Positions 43,280 to 52,302 of a stretch of 64,000 nt of DNA are shown piece by piece. Source of the DNA: Caproicibacter sp047777415. Its GTDB lineage: Bacteria > Bacillota > Clostridia > Oscillospirales > Acutalibacteraceae. The notes under the pieces are model-generated. The model searched no databases and was not told the DNA's origin. It saw only the letters and a list, made by a program, of their open reading frames with translations. The position numbers and the translations under genes were made by a program. The stretch spans positions 992,001-1,056,000 of the forward strand of contig JBKEEO010000001.1 of assembly GCA_047777415.1 (NCBI GenBank), given 5' to 3'. How positions within the stretch are numbered: the first letter of the stretch is position 1; the number at the start of each line of letters is the position of its first letter.

Positions 43280-43337
43280 TAAGGCAGAAACAGGAAAACT
43301 ATAATGAATCAGACTGATGAAGAAAGGTTGGAGTGAA

Positions 43338-43883
43338 ATGAGCCTGTATGATTTTAAAATGAAAAACATCAAAGGTGAGGAGGTTTCCCTCTCCGATTAC
43401 AAGGGCAAGCTGGTTTTGGTGGTCAACACCGCGAGCAAATGCGGCTTTACTCCACAATATGAAGGTTTGGAAAAGCTTTATCAGAAATATAAAGACCGTG
43501 ATTTTGTGATTCTTGGCTTTCCTTGCAATCAGTTTTTGGAGCAAGACCCCGGAAGCAATGAAGAAATTGCATCCTTCTGTAAGGCAAATTATGGCGTAAC
43601 ATTCCCGATGTTCTCAAAAATCGATGTCAATGGTCCCAATGAGGCTCCTCTTTACACTTGGCTCAAGCAAAAAGCACCGTTTCAGGGCTTTGAGTTAAGC
43701 AAGGAAGGCGGCAAAGTGATTTATGACGTGCTCAAGGAACATTATCCGGACAATTTAACCGGTGACGGTATAAAGTGGAATTTCACCAAATTCCTAGTTG
43801 GGCGTGACGGCGAGAGTGTGCAGCGGTTCGAGCCGTCCGTGACACCGGAGGAACTGGATGCTGTTATAGAGAAAGCACTTTAA
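43338..43883 (+). CDS. gpx: Glutathione peroxidase family (thioredoxin-type peroxidase)
   Basis: The product has 181 residues. The peroxidatic Cys is in VVNTASKCGFTPQY, the Gln/Trp partners are in GFPCNQF and IKWNFTKFLVGRDG. It has Cys rather than selenocysteine. The adjacent thioredoxin reductase suggests that thioredoxin is the reductant. ATG 43338 follows AAGGTTGGAG; an upstream in-frame start adds seven residues. Confidence 0.92.
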   Translation: MSLYDFKMKNIKGEEVSLSDYKGKLVLVVNTASKCGFTPQYEGLEKLYQKYKDRDFVILGFPCNQFLEQDPGSNEEIASFCKANYGVTFPMFSKIDVNGPNEAPLYTWLKQKAPFQGFELSKEGGKVIYDVLKEHYPDNLTGDGIKWNFTKFLVGRDGESVQRFEPSVTPEELDAVIEKAL

Positions 43884-43923
43884 GATTAAAAAGGCTAAAC
43901 CAAAATGAAAGCGGGGATGCAGG

Positions 43924-44826
43924 TTGTTTGATATATTGATTTCAGGAGGCGGACCGGCAGGAATGACCGCCGCTATCTATGCGGCACGGTCGGGGCTTTC
44001 GACCCTGCTGTTGACCGGGCCGGCACAGGGTGGTCAGGTAGCCTATACCAATCTGGTGGAGAATTATCCGGGCTTTCCTTTGATTTACGGCACGGATTTG
44101 GCACAGAAACTTTTTGAACATGTAAAATCCGCAGGCGTGCAGACGGCAGCGGAAAGTGCGGTGGAGATGGATCTTACCGGCTCTGTAAAAACGGTACGCA
44201 CATCTGAAAACGAATATCAGGCCAAAGCGGTGATATTGGCACAGGGTTCGGAACGCCGCAAGCTGAATATTCCGGGGGAGCAGGAGTTTTCCGGACGCGG
44301 TGTTTCTTACTGCGCAACCTGTGACGGGAACTTCTTCCGCAACCGCACAGTTGCCGTTATTGGCGGAGGCAATACGGCGATTGGCGACGCGATTGAATTG
44401 GCAGGTTTATGCCAAAAAGTCTACGTTGTCAGTCGCAGGGACAAACTTCGTGCGATGGATTATCTCGTCAAACGCGCGAAGGAGCACAGCAACATTGAGT
44501 TTCTTTATAACTATCTGACGGTGGAAATTCAAGGCTCACAGAAAGTGGAACATCTGGTACTGAAGGAAAGGAACAGCGGGCAGCAGAAAGTATTGGATTT
44601 GGACGGTGTGTTTGTGGCAATCGGTGTTGTGCCAAATTCGCAGTTGCTGGAAGGGGTGCTTCCCTTGAAAAATGGATTTGTGGAGGCACCGGAGACTTGC
44701 GAAACACCTGTGCCCGGTGTATTTGTGGCAGGTGATTTGCGGAAAAAGGAACTGTACCAAATTGTAACAGCAATATCGGACGGAGCAAACGCCGCGCATT
44801 CCGCGCTTTTATATTTACAAAATTAA
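43924..44826 (+). CDS. trxB: Thioredoxin reductase (NADPH/NADH flavoprotein)
   Basis: The product has 300 residues. FAD site ISGGGPAGMTAAIYAARSGL, redox pair CATC in GVSYCATCDGNFF, and a pyridine nucleotide site AVIGGGNTAIGDAIELAG. PGVFVAGDLR closes the FAD site. It reduces thioredoxin for Gpx. It starts with TTG after a G-rich site and probably shares a transcript with gpx. Confidence 0.93.
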   Translation: MFDILISGGGPAGMTAAIYAARSGLSTLLLTGPAQGGQVAYTNLVENYPGFPLIYGTDLAQKLFEHVKSAGVQTAAESAVEMDLTGSVKTVRTSENEYQAKAVILAQGSERRKLNIPGEQEFSGRGVSYCATCDGNFFRNRTVAVIGGGNTAIGDAIELAGLCQKVYVVSRRDKLRAMDYLVKRAKEHSNIEFLYNYLTVEIQGSQKVEHLVLKERNSGQQKVLDLDGVFVAIGVVPNSQLLEGVLPLKNGFVEAPETCETPVPGVFVAGDLRKKELYQIVTAISDGANAAHSALLYLQN

Positions 44827-44885
44827 TAACTTGGTTATGAATAAAAAACTTGATTTCTAAATTATAATCATTTGTTCTTGAGAAA

Positions 44886-44910
44886 GAATACAGCAGAATT
44901 TGCTGTATTC
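44886..44910. repeat. Left copy of a 25-bp palindromic direct repeat flanking the IS1182-like element
   Basis: The sequence is a near-perfect dyad with arms GAATACAGCA and TGCTGTATTC. It is identical, in the same orientation, to 46427-46451. In the right copy it is followed by seven T, so the original site was probably the trxB terminator. Confidence 0.85.
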
Positions 44911-46426
44911 CAGATTGTCGAATAACCCATCCAACGCATCAAGCGAAGGATGGGTTATTTTTGCAGGAATGAAAAAAGCGATATAATATCCAGACAAAAG
45001 AGGAAGGATGACCATCCCTCCACTTCCACATTGCCAGCTTTTTGAGATTCATGGCAGCAAACTTAAGCTTAACCCAATTTGTCACTTGAGTTAAGCCCCG
45101 GTAGAGCGTGTATCGCATTCCATACTTTTCTTTTGCATCAGCAAATACACGTTCAATGGTTTCTTTTCGCTTTTGATAAAGCTTTTTGTATTTTGGAGTA
45201 TGCCGAATGTCCTCCGCTAGTTCTACATAATTTTGCCACACATGCCTTGTCACAGTTTTCGTATAGCTTTTGCTGTTTGTGCAGCGGGAACGGGACGGAC
45301 ATTTTTTGCAAATATAACTTCTACTTTTGTATTCTCGGTATCCTTCACGATTGGTTGTTGCATAGTGCAAAACTTGATATTCAGGGCATAGCACACAGTC
45401 ATAATATTCGTCATATACATATTTCCACCATTGAAGATGGCCGGCTTTGGTCATCGGTCTTTTGTATGCTGTAGATAGTACTCGCTTGTCATCAAAGACC
45501 CGTTTGCAGATATGCGGTGTTTTGTAGGCAGCGTCCGCCACCACTGTCTCAATTTTAGGAAACTGTTTTGTCACTTTGTCATAGACTGCATCGAATGCCA
45601 CACTGTCGTGCACATTTCCGGGAGTTACCTCAACTCCTAGTACAAAATTGTGTTTGTCGCAGGCCGTATGCGCTTCGTAAGCAAAACATTTCTTGTGTTC
45701 TCCCTTTTGGAACAATCCGCTCTCCGGGTCCGTTTTGGAGACAGTTATTTCCTTTTCCTTCGGCGGTTTTGGGGTACTGTCAAACGGCTTCTTTCCATGC
45801 TCTTTCCGATCTGCATTGACTTCTTCCATCAACTCTGAAGCGTATCGCTTTGCCGCCTGAGGAACCGCCTTTTTGATTTTCTTATTGATGTTGGCGTTTG
45901 CTTTGATATGTGTCCCATCCACAAATACTGCTTCCGGTGCCAAATACCCTGCGCGGTTTGCTTCCTGCAATATCCATGAAAACACCTTCTCTACAGTTTC
46001 CTCTGTAAACCGGTGTTTAAAATTATAACTTACAGTAGAAAAATGCGGCAATTCTTCGTTTAGCGTATATCCCAAAAACCATCGATAAGCAATATTCATA
46101 TCGATTTCCTGCATGGTTCGACGCAGCGAAGGAATTCCATATAGATGCTGGATTAGCACTATCTTAAATAGGACTACTGGGTCCACACTGGGACGGCCAT
46201 TATCTTCACAATATAATTCTTCTACAAACTCATAAATATGGCTCAAATTTACCGCTTTATCAATCTTACGCAACAAATGCTCCTGCGGCACCAATAGGTC
46301 TATATTGACAAATTCTACTGCATTCCTGTGCATTTTTCCTCGTTCCAGCATCTTTCATCACCCATTTCTATTTTACCATCTTACAATCAAAAAGCCCAGC
46401 TTTCGCTGGACTTTTTCGACAGGCTG
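44911..46426 (-). mobile_element. IS1182-family insertion sequence
   Basis: The element is 1516 bp. The ends read CAGATTGTCGAATAA on the left and, inverted, CAGCCTGTCGAAAAA on the right. Each end carries a hairpin: AACCCATCC/GGATGGGTT at about 44924-44957, and AAAAAGCCCAGC/GCTGGACTTTTT at about 46389-46415. It is flanked by the 25-bp direct repeat. IS1182 elements are known for palindromic targets with variable, sometimes long duplications. Confidence 0.88.
44939..46351 (-). CDS. IS1182-family transposase
   Basis: The product has 470 residues. N-terminal DUF772-type domain: DLLVPQEHLLRKIDKAVNLS and RPSVDPVVLFKIVLIQHLYG. DDE core: EAVFVDGTHIKANANINKKI and VVADAAYKTPHICKRVF. Zinc-like Cys pairs CVLCPEY and CKKCPSRSRC lie near residue 370. 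C-terminal IERVFADAKEKYGMRYTLYR holds the Glu. It appears intact. Confidence 0.93.
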   Translation of the reverse strand: MLERGKMHRNAVEFVNIDLLVPQEHLLRKIDKAVNLSHIYEFVEELYCEDNGRPSVDPVVLFKIVLIQHLYGIPSLRRTMQEIDMNIAYRWFLGYTLNEELPHFSTVSYNFKHRFTEETVEKVFSWILQEANRAGYLAPEAVFVDGTHIKANANINKKIKKAVPQAAKRYASELMEEVNADRKEHGKKPFDSTPKPPKEKEITVSKTDPESGLFQKGEHKKCFAYEAHTACDKHNFVLGVEVTPGNVHDSVAFDAVYDKVTKQFPKIETVVADAAYKTPHICKRVFDDKRVLSTAYKRPMTKAGHLQWWKYVYDEYYDCVLCPEYQVLHYATTNREGYREYKSRSYICKKCPSRSRCTNSKSYTKTVTRHVWQNYVELAEDIRHTPKYKKLYQKRKETIERVFADAKEKYGMRYTLYRGLTQVTNWVKLKFAAMNLKKLAMWKWRDGHPSSFVWILYRFFHSCKNNPSFA

Positions 46427-46451
46427 GAATACAGCAGAATTTGCTGTATTC
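46427..46451. repeat. Right copy of the 25-bp palindromic repeat, also a functional-looking terminator
   Basis: The dyad followed by TTTTTTT has the form of a rho-independent terminator. It was probably the native trxB terminator before the insertion. Confidence 0.8.
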
Positions 46452-46627
46452 TTTTTTTGATTTTATACCCACTGAAGATTTAACGATGCTTTCAAAGCGG
46501 TATTTTGCTGCAAAATAAATAGAGTTCATGTTTGGGAATTAGTTTCTATGAAGGAAGGCATCGAATAAGTAAAATAGAAATTTTTCTGCAAGAGAGCCTT
46601 CATCAGTTGATAGACAATTCTTCAAGA

Positions 46628-46656
46628 TTGACAGATTTGATTTCATGTGCTATTTT
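46628..46656 (+). promoter_or_regulatory. Promoter of the LacI-type regulator gene
   Basis: TTGACA at 46628-46633 and TATTTT at 46651-46656 have a 17-base spacer. Bases 46452-46620 between the insertion sequence and this promoter show nothing else I can support. Confidence 0.6.
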
Positions 46657-46675
46657 CTATAAATAATGAAATAAA

Positions 46676-46688
46676 TGAAAACGTTTCA
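46676..46688 (+). promoter_or_regulatory. Putative LacI-family operator (autoregulatory)
   Basis: TGAAAACGTTTCA lies just upstream of the ribosome-binding site of the regulator gene. The AACGTT centre recurs at 48745, 48820, 59089 and 59278. LacI-family regulators commonly bind such CG-centred palindromes. Confidence 0.65.
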
Positions 46689-46700
46689 CAAGGAGGGCTT

Positions 46701-47705
46701 ATGGCAGCGACCATTAAAGATATTGCCCGCGAAACCGGCCTTAGTATTGCAACGGTCTCCAAGTATATGAACGGTGCTAAACTGCGGGAAAAAAACCGCA
46801 TTGCAATAGAACGGGCAATTAAAAAGCTGGACTATACCGTCAATGAATATGCCAGGGGACTTAAATCAAATAAAAGCAGAACCATTGGTGTTGTAATTCC
46901 GGAACTGAGTAATGTATTTGTTACACAGATTATTACGCAGATGGAAGAAATTCTTCGCAGCAAAGGCTACAGCATCATGATTTGTGACTGCCATACCGAT
47001 GAACAACTGGAGTGTGAAGCGGTACGATTTCTGATAGGGAAAATGGTGGATGGGATTGTAAATATGCCTGTTTGCCAGGATGGAAAGCATCTAAAGCCTG
47101 CAATTGATAAAAACATTCCTATTGTGCTCATTGACCGTCCCATTGAATCACTGGCCGGAATTGCGGATTCGGTGCTCATTGATAATACGGCTGCCTCTAA
47201 AATGGCAATTTCCTATTTAATTGAGAGAGGGCACCGTGATATTGGAATTATTATAGGTCCGGAACAGGTATTTACATCGAAGCAGCGACTAAAGGGATAT
47301 TTTGATGCTTTTTCTGCCCACGGATTCACAGTTAATCAGGAGAACGTCTTTTACAGTGATTACACGGTGCAGGGCGGGCATGAAAGTATGCGGCAGTTGC
47401 TTCAAAACAGAAACTGTACTGCTGTGTTTGTCACCAACTATGAAATGACGCTGGGTGCGGTTATTGCGGCCAATGAGATGGGGCTGAAAATTCCGGATGA
47501 CATTTCACTCATCGGCTTTGATAATATGGAAATTTCCCGCGTGACACATCCTCCGCTGACAATTGTAACCCAGCCATTGGAGCAAATAGGGACGCATGTG
47601 GCAAAACGTTTGTTGGAACATCTGATGAGCGATACCCCTTCCACGCCAATTACCATTTCTCTTTCCACTTCCCTGCAGGAAGGTGCATCTGTTCGTCGGA
47701 TTTAA
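46701..47705 (+). CDS. LacI-family transcriptional regulator
   Basis: The product has 334 residues. The N-terminal helix-turn-helix and hinge read ATIKDIARETGLSIATVSKY, then KLDYTVNEYARGLKSNKSRT. A periplasmic-binding-protein-like effector domain (TIGVVIPELSNVFVTQIITQ onward) fills the rest. I use ATG 46701 with ACAAGGAGG upstream. It heads the sugar locus and probably represses the catabolic and transport operons and itself until the sugar appears. The effector is unknown. Confidence 0.93.
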   Translation: MAATIKDIARETGLSIATVSKYMNGAKLREKNRIAIERAIKKLDYTVNEYARGLKSNKSRTIGVVIPELSNVFVTQIITQMEEILRSKGYSIMICDCHTDEQLECEAVRFLIGKMVDGIVNMPVCQDGKHLKPAIDKNIPIVLIDRPIESLAGIADSVLIDNTAASKMAISYLIERGHRDIGIIIGPEQVFTSKQRLKGYFDAFSAHGFTVNQENVFYSDYTVQGGHESMRQLLQNRNCTAVFVTNYEMTLGAVIAANEMGLKIPDDISLIGFDNMEISRVTHPPLTIVTQPLEQIGTHVAKRLLEHLMSDTPSTPITISLSTSLQEGASVRRI

Positions 47706-47743
47706 AGGTTATTTATTCTGTTATGATTCTGGAGGTCGAAAGG

Positions 47744-48622
47744 ATGTACTACACGTTAAAAAGCGGACGTGCAGAGGGTACGGTTTCCACCCTGGGAGGA
47801 GAATTGATTTCCTACCGAGATGGTGATGGCACTGAATATGTATGGAACGGCGACGAAAAATTTTGGACCGGCCATGCGCCTGTTTTATTTCCGATTATAG
47901 GAGCATTGAAAAACGGAACAGTCAATGTCGGCGGGGTTCAAGTAAAAATGCCGAAGCATGGAGTTGCCCGCAAAAGAGAGTTTACATTGGTGGAAAAACG
48001 GGAAGATTCGGCTGTATTTGAACTAAAATCCGATGAACAAACGCGTTCTATGTTTCCACAAGATTTCTGTCTGCGGGTTACGCATCAAATATCCGAGCTT
48101 GGATTTTCGACGGAGTATGAGGTTTATAATCCCGCCCCAACACCTCTAAATTTTTGTATAGGTGGTCACGCTGGATTTTGTTGCCCTTTCCACAAAGGTG
48201 AATCGTTTCAAGATTATGAACTTGAATTTGAAAAACCGGAACAGCCAAATCCCTATTATACCGATGCAGACGGTATTTTGCATCACGGACAGCGCAAACA
48301 GATTCCTCTGCAAGGAAACACTTTGCCGTTAAGTTATGTACTGTTTGATGACGATGTGCTGATATTTGACCATGTGCGTTCCCAAAGTGTAAAATTGCGA
48401 AATCATAAAACAGGGAAAGGAATTCGATTTGATTTTGACGGATTCCCGCATTTGGGACTCTGGACACCGCCGAGGAAACAAGCACCTTTCCTGTGTTTGG
48501 AACCGTGGCAAGGGCTTCCGGCGTTCTTTGATGAAGACGGTGTCTTTGAGCATAAACCGGACTTGATTACCTGCGAATCCGGTGCACGTGTGCGTAAAGG
48601 ATATCAAATGACAATTTTATAA
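47744..48622 (+). CDS. Aldose 1-epimerase family protein (LacX-like)
   Basis: The product has 292 residues. WTGHAPVLFPIIGALKNGTV and MPKHGVARKREF carry the family's Arg/His region, and FCIGGHAGFCCPF a second His. LGLWTPPRKQAPFLCLEPWQ follows. It would interconvert sugar anomers. ATG 47744 with GGAGGT 7 bases upstream is preferred over ATG 47723. It follows the repressor gene by 38 bases, so the two are probably co-transcribed. Confidence 0.88.
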   Translation: MYYTLKSGRAEGTVSTLGGELISYRDGDGTEYVWNGDEKFWTGHAPVLFPIIGALKNGTVNVGGVQVKMPKHGVARKREFTLVEKREDSAVFELKSDEQTRSMFPQDFCLRVTHQISELGFSTEYEVYNPAPTPLNFCIGGHAGFCCPFHKGESFQDYELEFEKPEQPNPYYTDADGILHHGQRKQIPLQGNTLPLSYVLFDDDVLIFDHVRSQSVKLRNHKTGKGIRFDFDGFPHLGLWTPPRKQAPFLCLEPWQGLPAFFDEDGVFEHKPDLITCESGARVRKGYQMTIL

Positions 48623-48638
48623 AATTTTCCTTTTCACC

Positions 48639-48690
48639 ATTGGCGGATATGCTAACACGGAAGAATTTACCCGGAGCATATCCGCCTAAA
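48639..48690 (+). terminator. Terminator after the epimerase gene
   Basis: A 12-bp stem, GGCGGATATGCT with AGCATATCCGCC, is followed by AAAATTTT. It separates the regulator unit from the catabolic operon. Confidence 0.8.
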
Positions 48691-48706
48691 ATTTTACACT
48701 TTCTTC

Positions 48707-48735
48707 TTGACAACCGGTCTGTGATGGGTTATACT
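48707..48735 (+). promoter_or_regulatory. Promoter of the sugar catabolic operon
   Basis: TTGACA at 48707-48712 and TATACT at 48730-48735 have a 17-base spacer. The operator at 48745 covers the first transcribed bases. Confidence 0.85.
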
Positions 48736-48744
48736 GTTGACAAA

Positions 48745-48756
48745 TAAAACGTTTTA
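48745..48756 (+). promoter_or_regulatory. LacI-type operator O1
   Basis: TAAAACGTTTTA is a perfect 12-bp palindrome immediately downstream of the promoter, well placed to block initiation. Confidence 0.8.
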
Positions 48757-48819
48757 CTTTTGCTGGCTCTTTTGCGTGTAAGTCTAGGTGCTTAAGAGCC
48801 TATTTTAAAAGCAATAATG

Positions 48820-48831
48820 TTAAACGTTTTA
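48820..48831 (+). promoter_or_regulatory. LacI-type operator O2
   Basis: TTAAACGTTTTA is centred 75 bp after O1, about seven helical turns, which would suit looping by a tetramer or a roadblock. Confidence 0.75.
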
Positions 48832-48862
48832 CTTTACGAGATTTAGGAGGGGAGTTGTCACA

Positions 48863-49711
48863 ATGCCCTTGGTAACATCAAAGAAAATCTTGCTGAATGC
48901 GCAAAAGGGCGGCTATGCAGTCGGAGCCTTCAATGTGGAAAACATGGAAATGGCGCAGGCTGTTATCGCGGCGGCTGAAGAGATGCGCTCGCCGGTCATT
49001 TTGCAGACTACATCATCCACGGTGAAATACGCCGGAGTGGATTTGTATTTTGCCAATGTTAAAACCCTTGCCGAAAAAGCGGAGGTTCCGGTGGTTTTGC
49101 ATCTTGACCATGGCAACAGTTTTGAGCTGTGTGTTCAGGCCCTTCGGGCAGGGTATACAAGTATTATGATCGACGGAAGTAAACTGCCCCTGGAAGAAAA
49201 TATTGCGCTGACTCGGAAAGTTGTAGAATTGTGCAATCCTGTAGGAATCCCGGTGGAAGGCGAAATCGGCAGAGTGGGCGGAAAAGAAGACGATGTTGTC
49301 TGTGATGACGCGGGGTATACCATTCCGTCTGAAGCAGTGCGCTTTGAAAAAGAAACAGGCCTTTCCAGCATGGCGGTCGGCGTTGGTACGGCACATGGTG
49401 TGTATGCAAAGACGCCGGTGCTGAACACGGAGCTTATCAGCGAACTGAAAACACTGCTTACAGTTCCTATGGTTTTGCACGGAGCTTCGGGCCTGTCCGA
49501 TGATGCAATTCGGGAGTGTATCCGCCGCGGCATCTGCAAAGTTAACTTTGCAACAGAATTGCGTATCGCTTACAGCGACGGAGTAAAATCGGTGTTGAAA
49601 GAAAATCCGAATGTATTTGATCCCAAGGCATATGGCAGGGAAGCACGTGCTCGGGTCAAGGAAATAGTAAAGAATCGAATCAGCGTATGCGGCAGTGACG
49701 GCAAAGCATAA
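48863..49711 (+). CDS. Class II ketose-bisphosphate aldolase (GatY/Fba family)
   Basis: The product has 282 residues. The zinc-binding His residues are in VVLHLDHGNSFELC and in GVGTAHGVYAKTP and MVLHGASGLSDDAI. Length and the EGEIGRVGGKEDDV loop fit tagatose- or fructose-1,6-bisphosphate aldolases. It would cleave the bisphosphate made by the PfkB kinase into DHAP and glyceraldehyde 3-phosphate. GGAGGGGAG precedes ATG 48863. The sugar configuration cannot be fixed from sequence alone. Confidence 0.92.
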   Translation: MPLVTSKKILLNAQKGGYAVGAFNVENMEMAQAVIAAAEEMRSPVILQTTSSTVKYAGVDLYFANVKTLAEKAEVPVVLHLDHGNSFELCVQALRAGYTSIMIDGSKLPLEENIALTRKVVELCNPVGIPVEGEIGRVGGKEDDVVCDDAGYTIPSEAVRFEKETGLSSMAVGVGTAHGVYAKTPVLNTELISELKTLLTVPMVLHGASGLSDDAIRECIRRGICKVNFATELRIAYSDGVKSVLKENPNVFDPKAYGREARARVKEIVKNRISVCGSDGKA

Positions 49712-49725
49712 GCGGAGGTAAGCCG

Positions 49726-51246
49726 ATGGGAGAAGTATTGATTGGAATCGATATTGGAACTTCTGCGTGCAAAACGGCCGCATTTTCAAAAGACGGATCG
49801 GTTCTTTCACAGGTTAGCAAAGATTATTCGGTCTATTATCCCCACCCCGGCTGGGCGGAACAGGATCCGAATGATTGGTGGCGTGCAGTTTGTGCCGCTG
49901 TCCGGGATTTACTTGAAAAAGGCGGTATCAAGGCGGAAGATATTTGCGGCATTGGCGTGGATGGTCAGAGCTGGAGCGCCATTCCCGTGGACAAAAACGG
50001 AACTGTGCTTTGTAACACTCCCATTTGGATGGACACCCGTGCCCAGCAAATCTGCGAGAGAATGAAAGCACAGTTCGGGGAGCATCGTTTATTTGCAACC
50101 AACGGAAATCCGGTGCAGCCCATGTACACCATGCCGAAAGTGTTATGGTACCGGGAACAGCAGCCGGAAATGTACAAGGATACATATAAAATTCTGCAAT
50201 CGAACAGCTTTATTGTTTACCGTTTGACGGGCGTGATGACACAGGAACCCAGCCAAGGCTACGGGTGGAACTGCTATGACATGGCCCGTGGTACATGGAA
50301 CATCGATTTGTGTCGCGAGATGGGAGTGAACCCGGAACTTCTGCCTCAGATTGTGTCCAGCCATGCGGTCGTTGGCGGGGTTACAAAAAGCGCCGCCGCA
50401 CAAACAGGGCTTTGGGAGGGAACGCCCGTTGTGGCAGGTGGATTAGACGCCGCGTGCGGTACGCTGGGTGTCGGCGTAATCCATCCCGGAGAAACACAGG
50501 AGCAGGGCGGCCAGGCAGGCGGCATGAGCATTTGCATGGATACCTGCCGGATGGAACCGCGCCTAATTCTGGGGGCGCATGTTGTCCCGGGACGGTGGCT
50601 TCTGCAGGGCGGAACGGTTGGCGGAGGCGGCGCAGTAAACTGGTTTGAAAAGGAATTCTGTGCGGCGGAGCGGATGGCAGCGAAAGAGAAGGGAACCAAT
50701 TCCTTTGTGGAGATGGATGCCGCCGCGGCGCAGGTACCTCCCGGGAGCGAAGGGCTTTTGTTTTTGCCGTATTTGGCGGGGGAACGCAGTCCCATTTGGG
50801 ACGCGGATGCCAAAGGTGTCTTTTATGGCATTGATTTTTCAAAAACGCGGGGACATTTTGCACGTGCGGTTATGGAGGGTGTCGCCTATTCACTGCGGCA
50901 TAATCTTGAAGTTGCCGAACAGGCGGGCGTTCACGCGAAAATCCTCCGGTCCATGGGCGGAGCAGCCAACAGCCGCCTGTGGATGCAGATAAAGGCGGAC
51001 ATCACCGGAAAGAAAATTGTGGTGCCGGCAGCAGATACCGCAACAGCACTGGGCGCAGCAATTTTAGCGGGTGTTGGCACAGGATTGTATCAAGATTTCG
51101 AAGATGCGGTGACGCAGACGGTGACCATACGGCGTGAATTTACACCGAATCCTGAGAACACGGCGGTTTATGACCAGGGATACACGGTTTACCGGGGATT
51201 ATATGAATCGCTGAAAAATATCATGCATGGGGTGAAACATTCATGA
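49726..51246 (+). CDS. FGGY-family carbohydrate kinase (xylulokinase-like)
   Basis: The product has 506 residues. The first ATPase motif is LIGIDIGTSACKTAAF, the catalytic Asp region GIGVDGQSWSAIPVD, and the nucleotide segment VAGGLDAACGTLGVG. SMGGAANSRLWMQIKADITG is the adenosine motif. The substrate is likely a ketose or a polyol. It starts 14 bases after the aldolase gene, and its stop overlaps the dehydrogenase start. Confidence 0.92.
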   Translation: MGEVLIGIDIGTSACKTAAFSKDGSVLSQVSKDYSVYYPHPGWAEQDPNDWWRAVCAAVRDLLEKGGIKAEDICGIGVDGQSWSAIPVDKNGTVLCNTPIWMDTRAQQICERMKAQFGEHRLFATNGNPVQPMYTMPKVLWYREQQPEMYKDTYKILQSNSFIVYRLTGVMTQEPSQGYGWNCYDMARGTWNIDLCREMGVNPELLPQIVSSHAVVGGVTKSAAAQTGLWEGTPVVAGGLDAACGTLGVGVIHPGETQEQGGQAGGMSICMDTCRMEPRLILGAHVVPGRWLLQGGTVGGGGAVNWFEKEFCAAERMAAKEKGTNSFVEMDAAAAQVPPGSEGLLFLPYLAGERSPIWDADAKGVFYGIDFSKTRGHFARAVMEGVAYSLRHNLEVAEQAGVHAKILRSMGGAANSRLWMQIKADITGKKIVVPAADTATALGAAILAGVGTGLYQDFEDAVTQTVTIRREFTPNPENTAVYDQGYTVYRGLYESLKNIMHGVKHS

Positions 51247-52289
51247 AAGCAGCTGTTTTATTTGCAAATGAGGATATTCGTTACGTCGACTATGAAACAC
51301 CGAAGGTGAAACCGGGTACCGTGAAAGTCCATGTCCGTGCGACGGGGATTTGCGGCAGTGATGTGCCGCGCGTACTTCACAATGGTGCTCATTTTTATCC
51401 GATTGTTCTGGGGCACGAATTTTCCGGCGATGTGGTAGAAGTGGGAGAAGGTGTTACAAGAGTCAAAGTGGGCGATACCGTTTCCGGTGCACCTCTGATT
51501 CCCTGCATGCAATGTGATGACTGCCAAAACGGAGATTTTGCACTTTGTAAACATTACAGCTTTATCGGAAGCCGCCAACAGGGGAGTTTCGCTGAGTATG
51601 TCGTGATGCCGGAGGCAAATGCCGTTAAATATGACAGCAGTATCGCATATGAGCAGGCTGCCATGTTTGAGCCTTCTACCGTAGCGCTGCACGGAGTATT
51701 GTGTAATGACTATCGGGGCGGCGGGTGTGTTGCCGTACTCGGATGCGGCACCATTGGTATTTTTACCTTGCAGTGGGCCAAAATTTTTGGTGCGCAAAAA
51801 GTAGTGGCGTTCGATATTGACGATGGACGCCTTGCTTTGGCAAAGCGCATGGGAGCGGACGCTGCAGTCAACACCAAAAGTCCCGATTACATGGAGCAAG
51901 CCATGGAACTGACCGGTGGGAAAGGTTACAACTATATTTTCGAAGCAGTAGGAAATCCGGCCACCATCCATATCGCATATGAAATAGCGGCCAATAAAGC
52001 TAATATTTGTGTCATAGGCACACCGACAAGAAACCTCAGCTTTACCCCAAAAGAATGGGAAAATATGAATCGCAAGGAGTTTCATTTAACCGGCAGCTGG
52101 ATGAGCTATTCCTCTCCGTTCCCCGGAAAAGAGTGGGAATTGACGGCACATTATTTTGCAACAGGACAACTAAAGTTTGATCCGGATTTCATATTTAAAA
52201 AATACCCCATGGAAAAGGTTGCAGAAGCATTTGATTGTTTCCGTCATCCGGAGCAGGTGCACGGCAAAATTATGCTGATAAACGATTGA
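51243..52289 (+). CDS. Zinc-dependent medium-chain dehydrogenase (GatD/sorbitol dehydrogenase-like)
   Basis: The product has 348 residues. The catalytic zinc ligands are in GICGSDVPR and LGHEFSG, and the structural zinc Cys4 in CMQCDDCQNGDFALC. The Rossmann motif is VLGCGTIGIFTLQ, with FDIDDGR suggesting NAD preference. Relatives oxidise hexitols or hexitol phosphates. It overlaps the kinase gene by four bases (ATGA). Confidence 0.92.
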   Translation: MKAAVLFANEDIRYVDYETPKVKPGTVKVHVRATGICGSDVPRVLHNGAHFYPIVLGHEFSGDVVEVGEGVTRVKVGDTVSGAPLIPCMQCDDCQNGDFALCKHYSFIGSRQQGSFAEYVVMPEANAVKYDSSIAYEQAAMFEPSTVALHGVLCNDYRGGGCVAVLGCGTIGIFTLQWAKIFGAQKVVAFDIDDGRLALAKRMGADAAVNTKSPDYMEQAMELTGGKGYNYIFEAVGNPATIHIAYEIAANKANICVIGTPTRNLSFTPKEWENMNRKEFHLTGSWMSYSSPFPGKEWELTAHYFATGQLKFDPDFIFKKYPMEKVAEAFDCFRHPEQVHGKIMLIND

Positions 52290-52302
52290 GGGGGCTGAAA
52301 GC

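Noticed and set aside
44886..46451. Reading the 25-bp palindromes as terminal inverted repeats of the IS1182-like element
   Set aside because: As direct repeats they are identical. As inverted repeats they have two mismatches. The right copy has a terminator T-run outside the element, so target duplication fits better.
46676..46688. Classical CcpA cre site
   Set aside because: The spacing and outer bases do not fit the usual TG...CA cre form well, and the same AACGTT core recurs at sugar-locus promoters, favouring the local LacI-type regulator. A dual role is not excluded.
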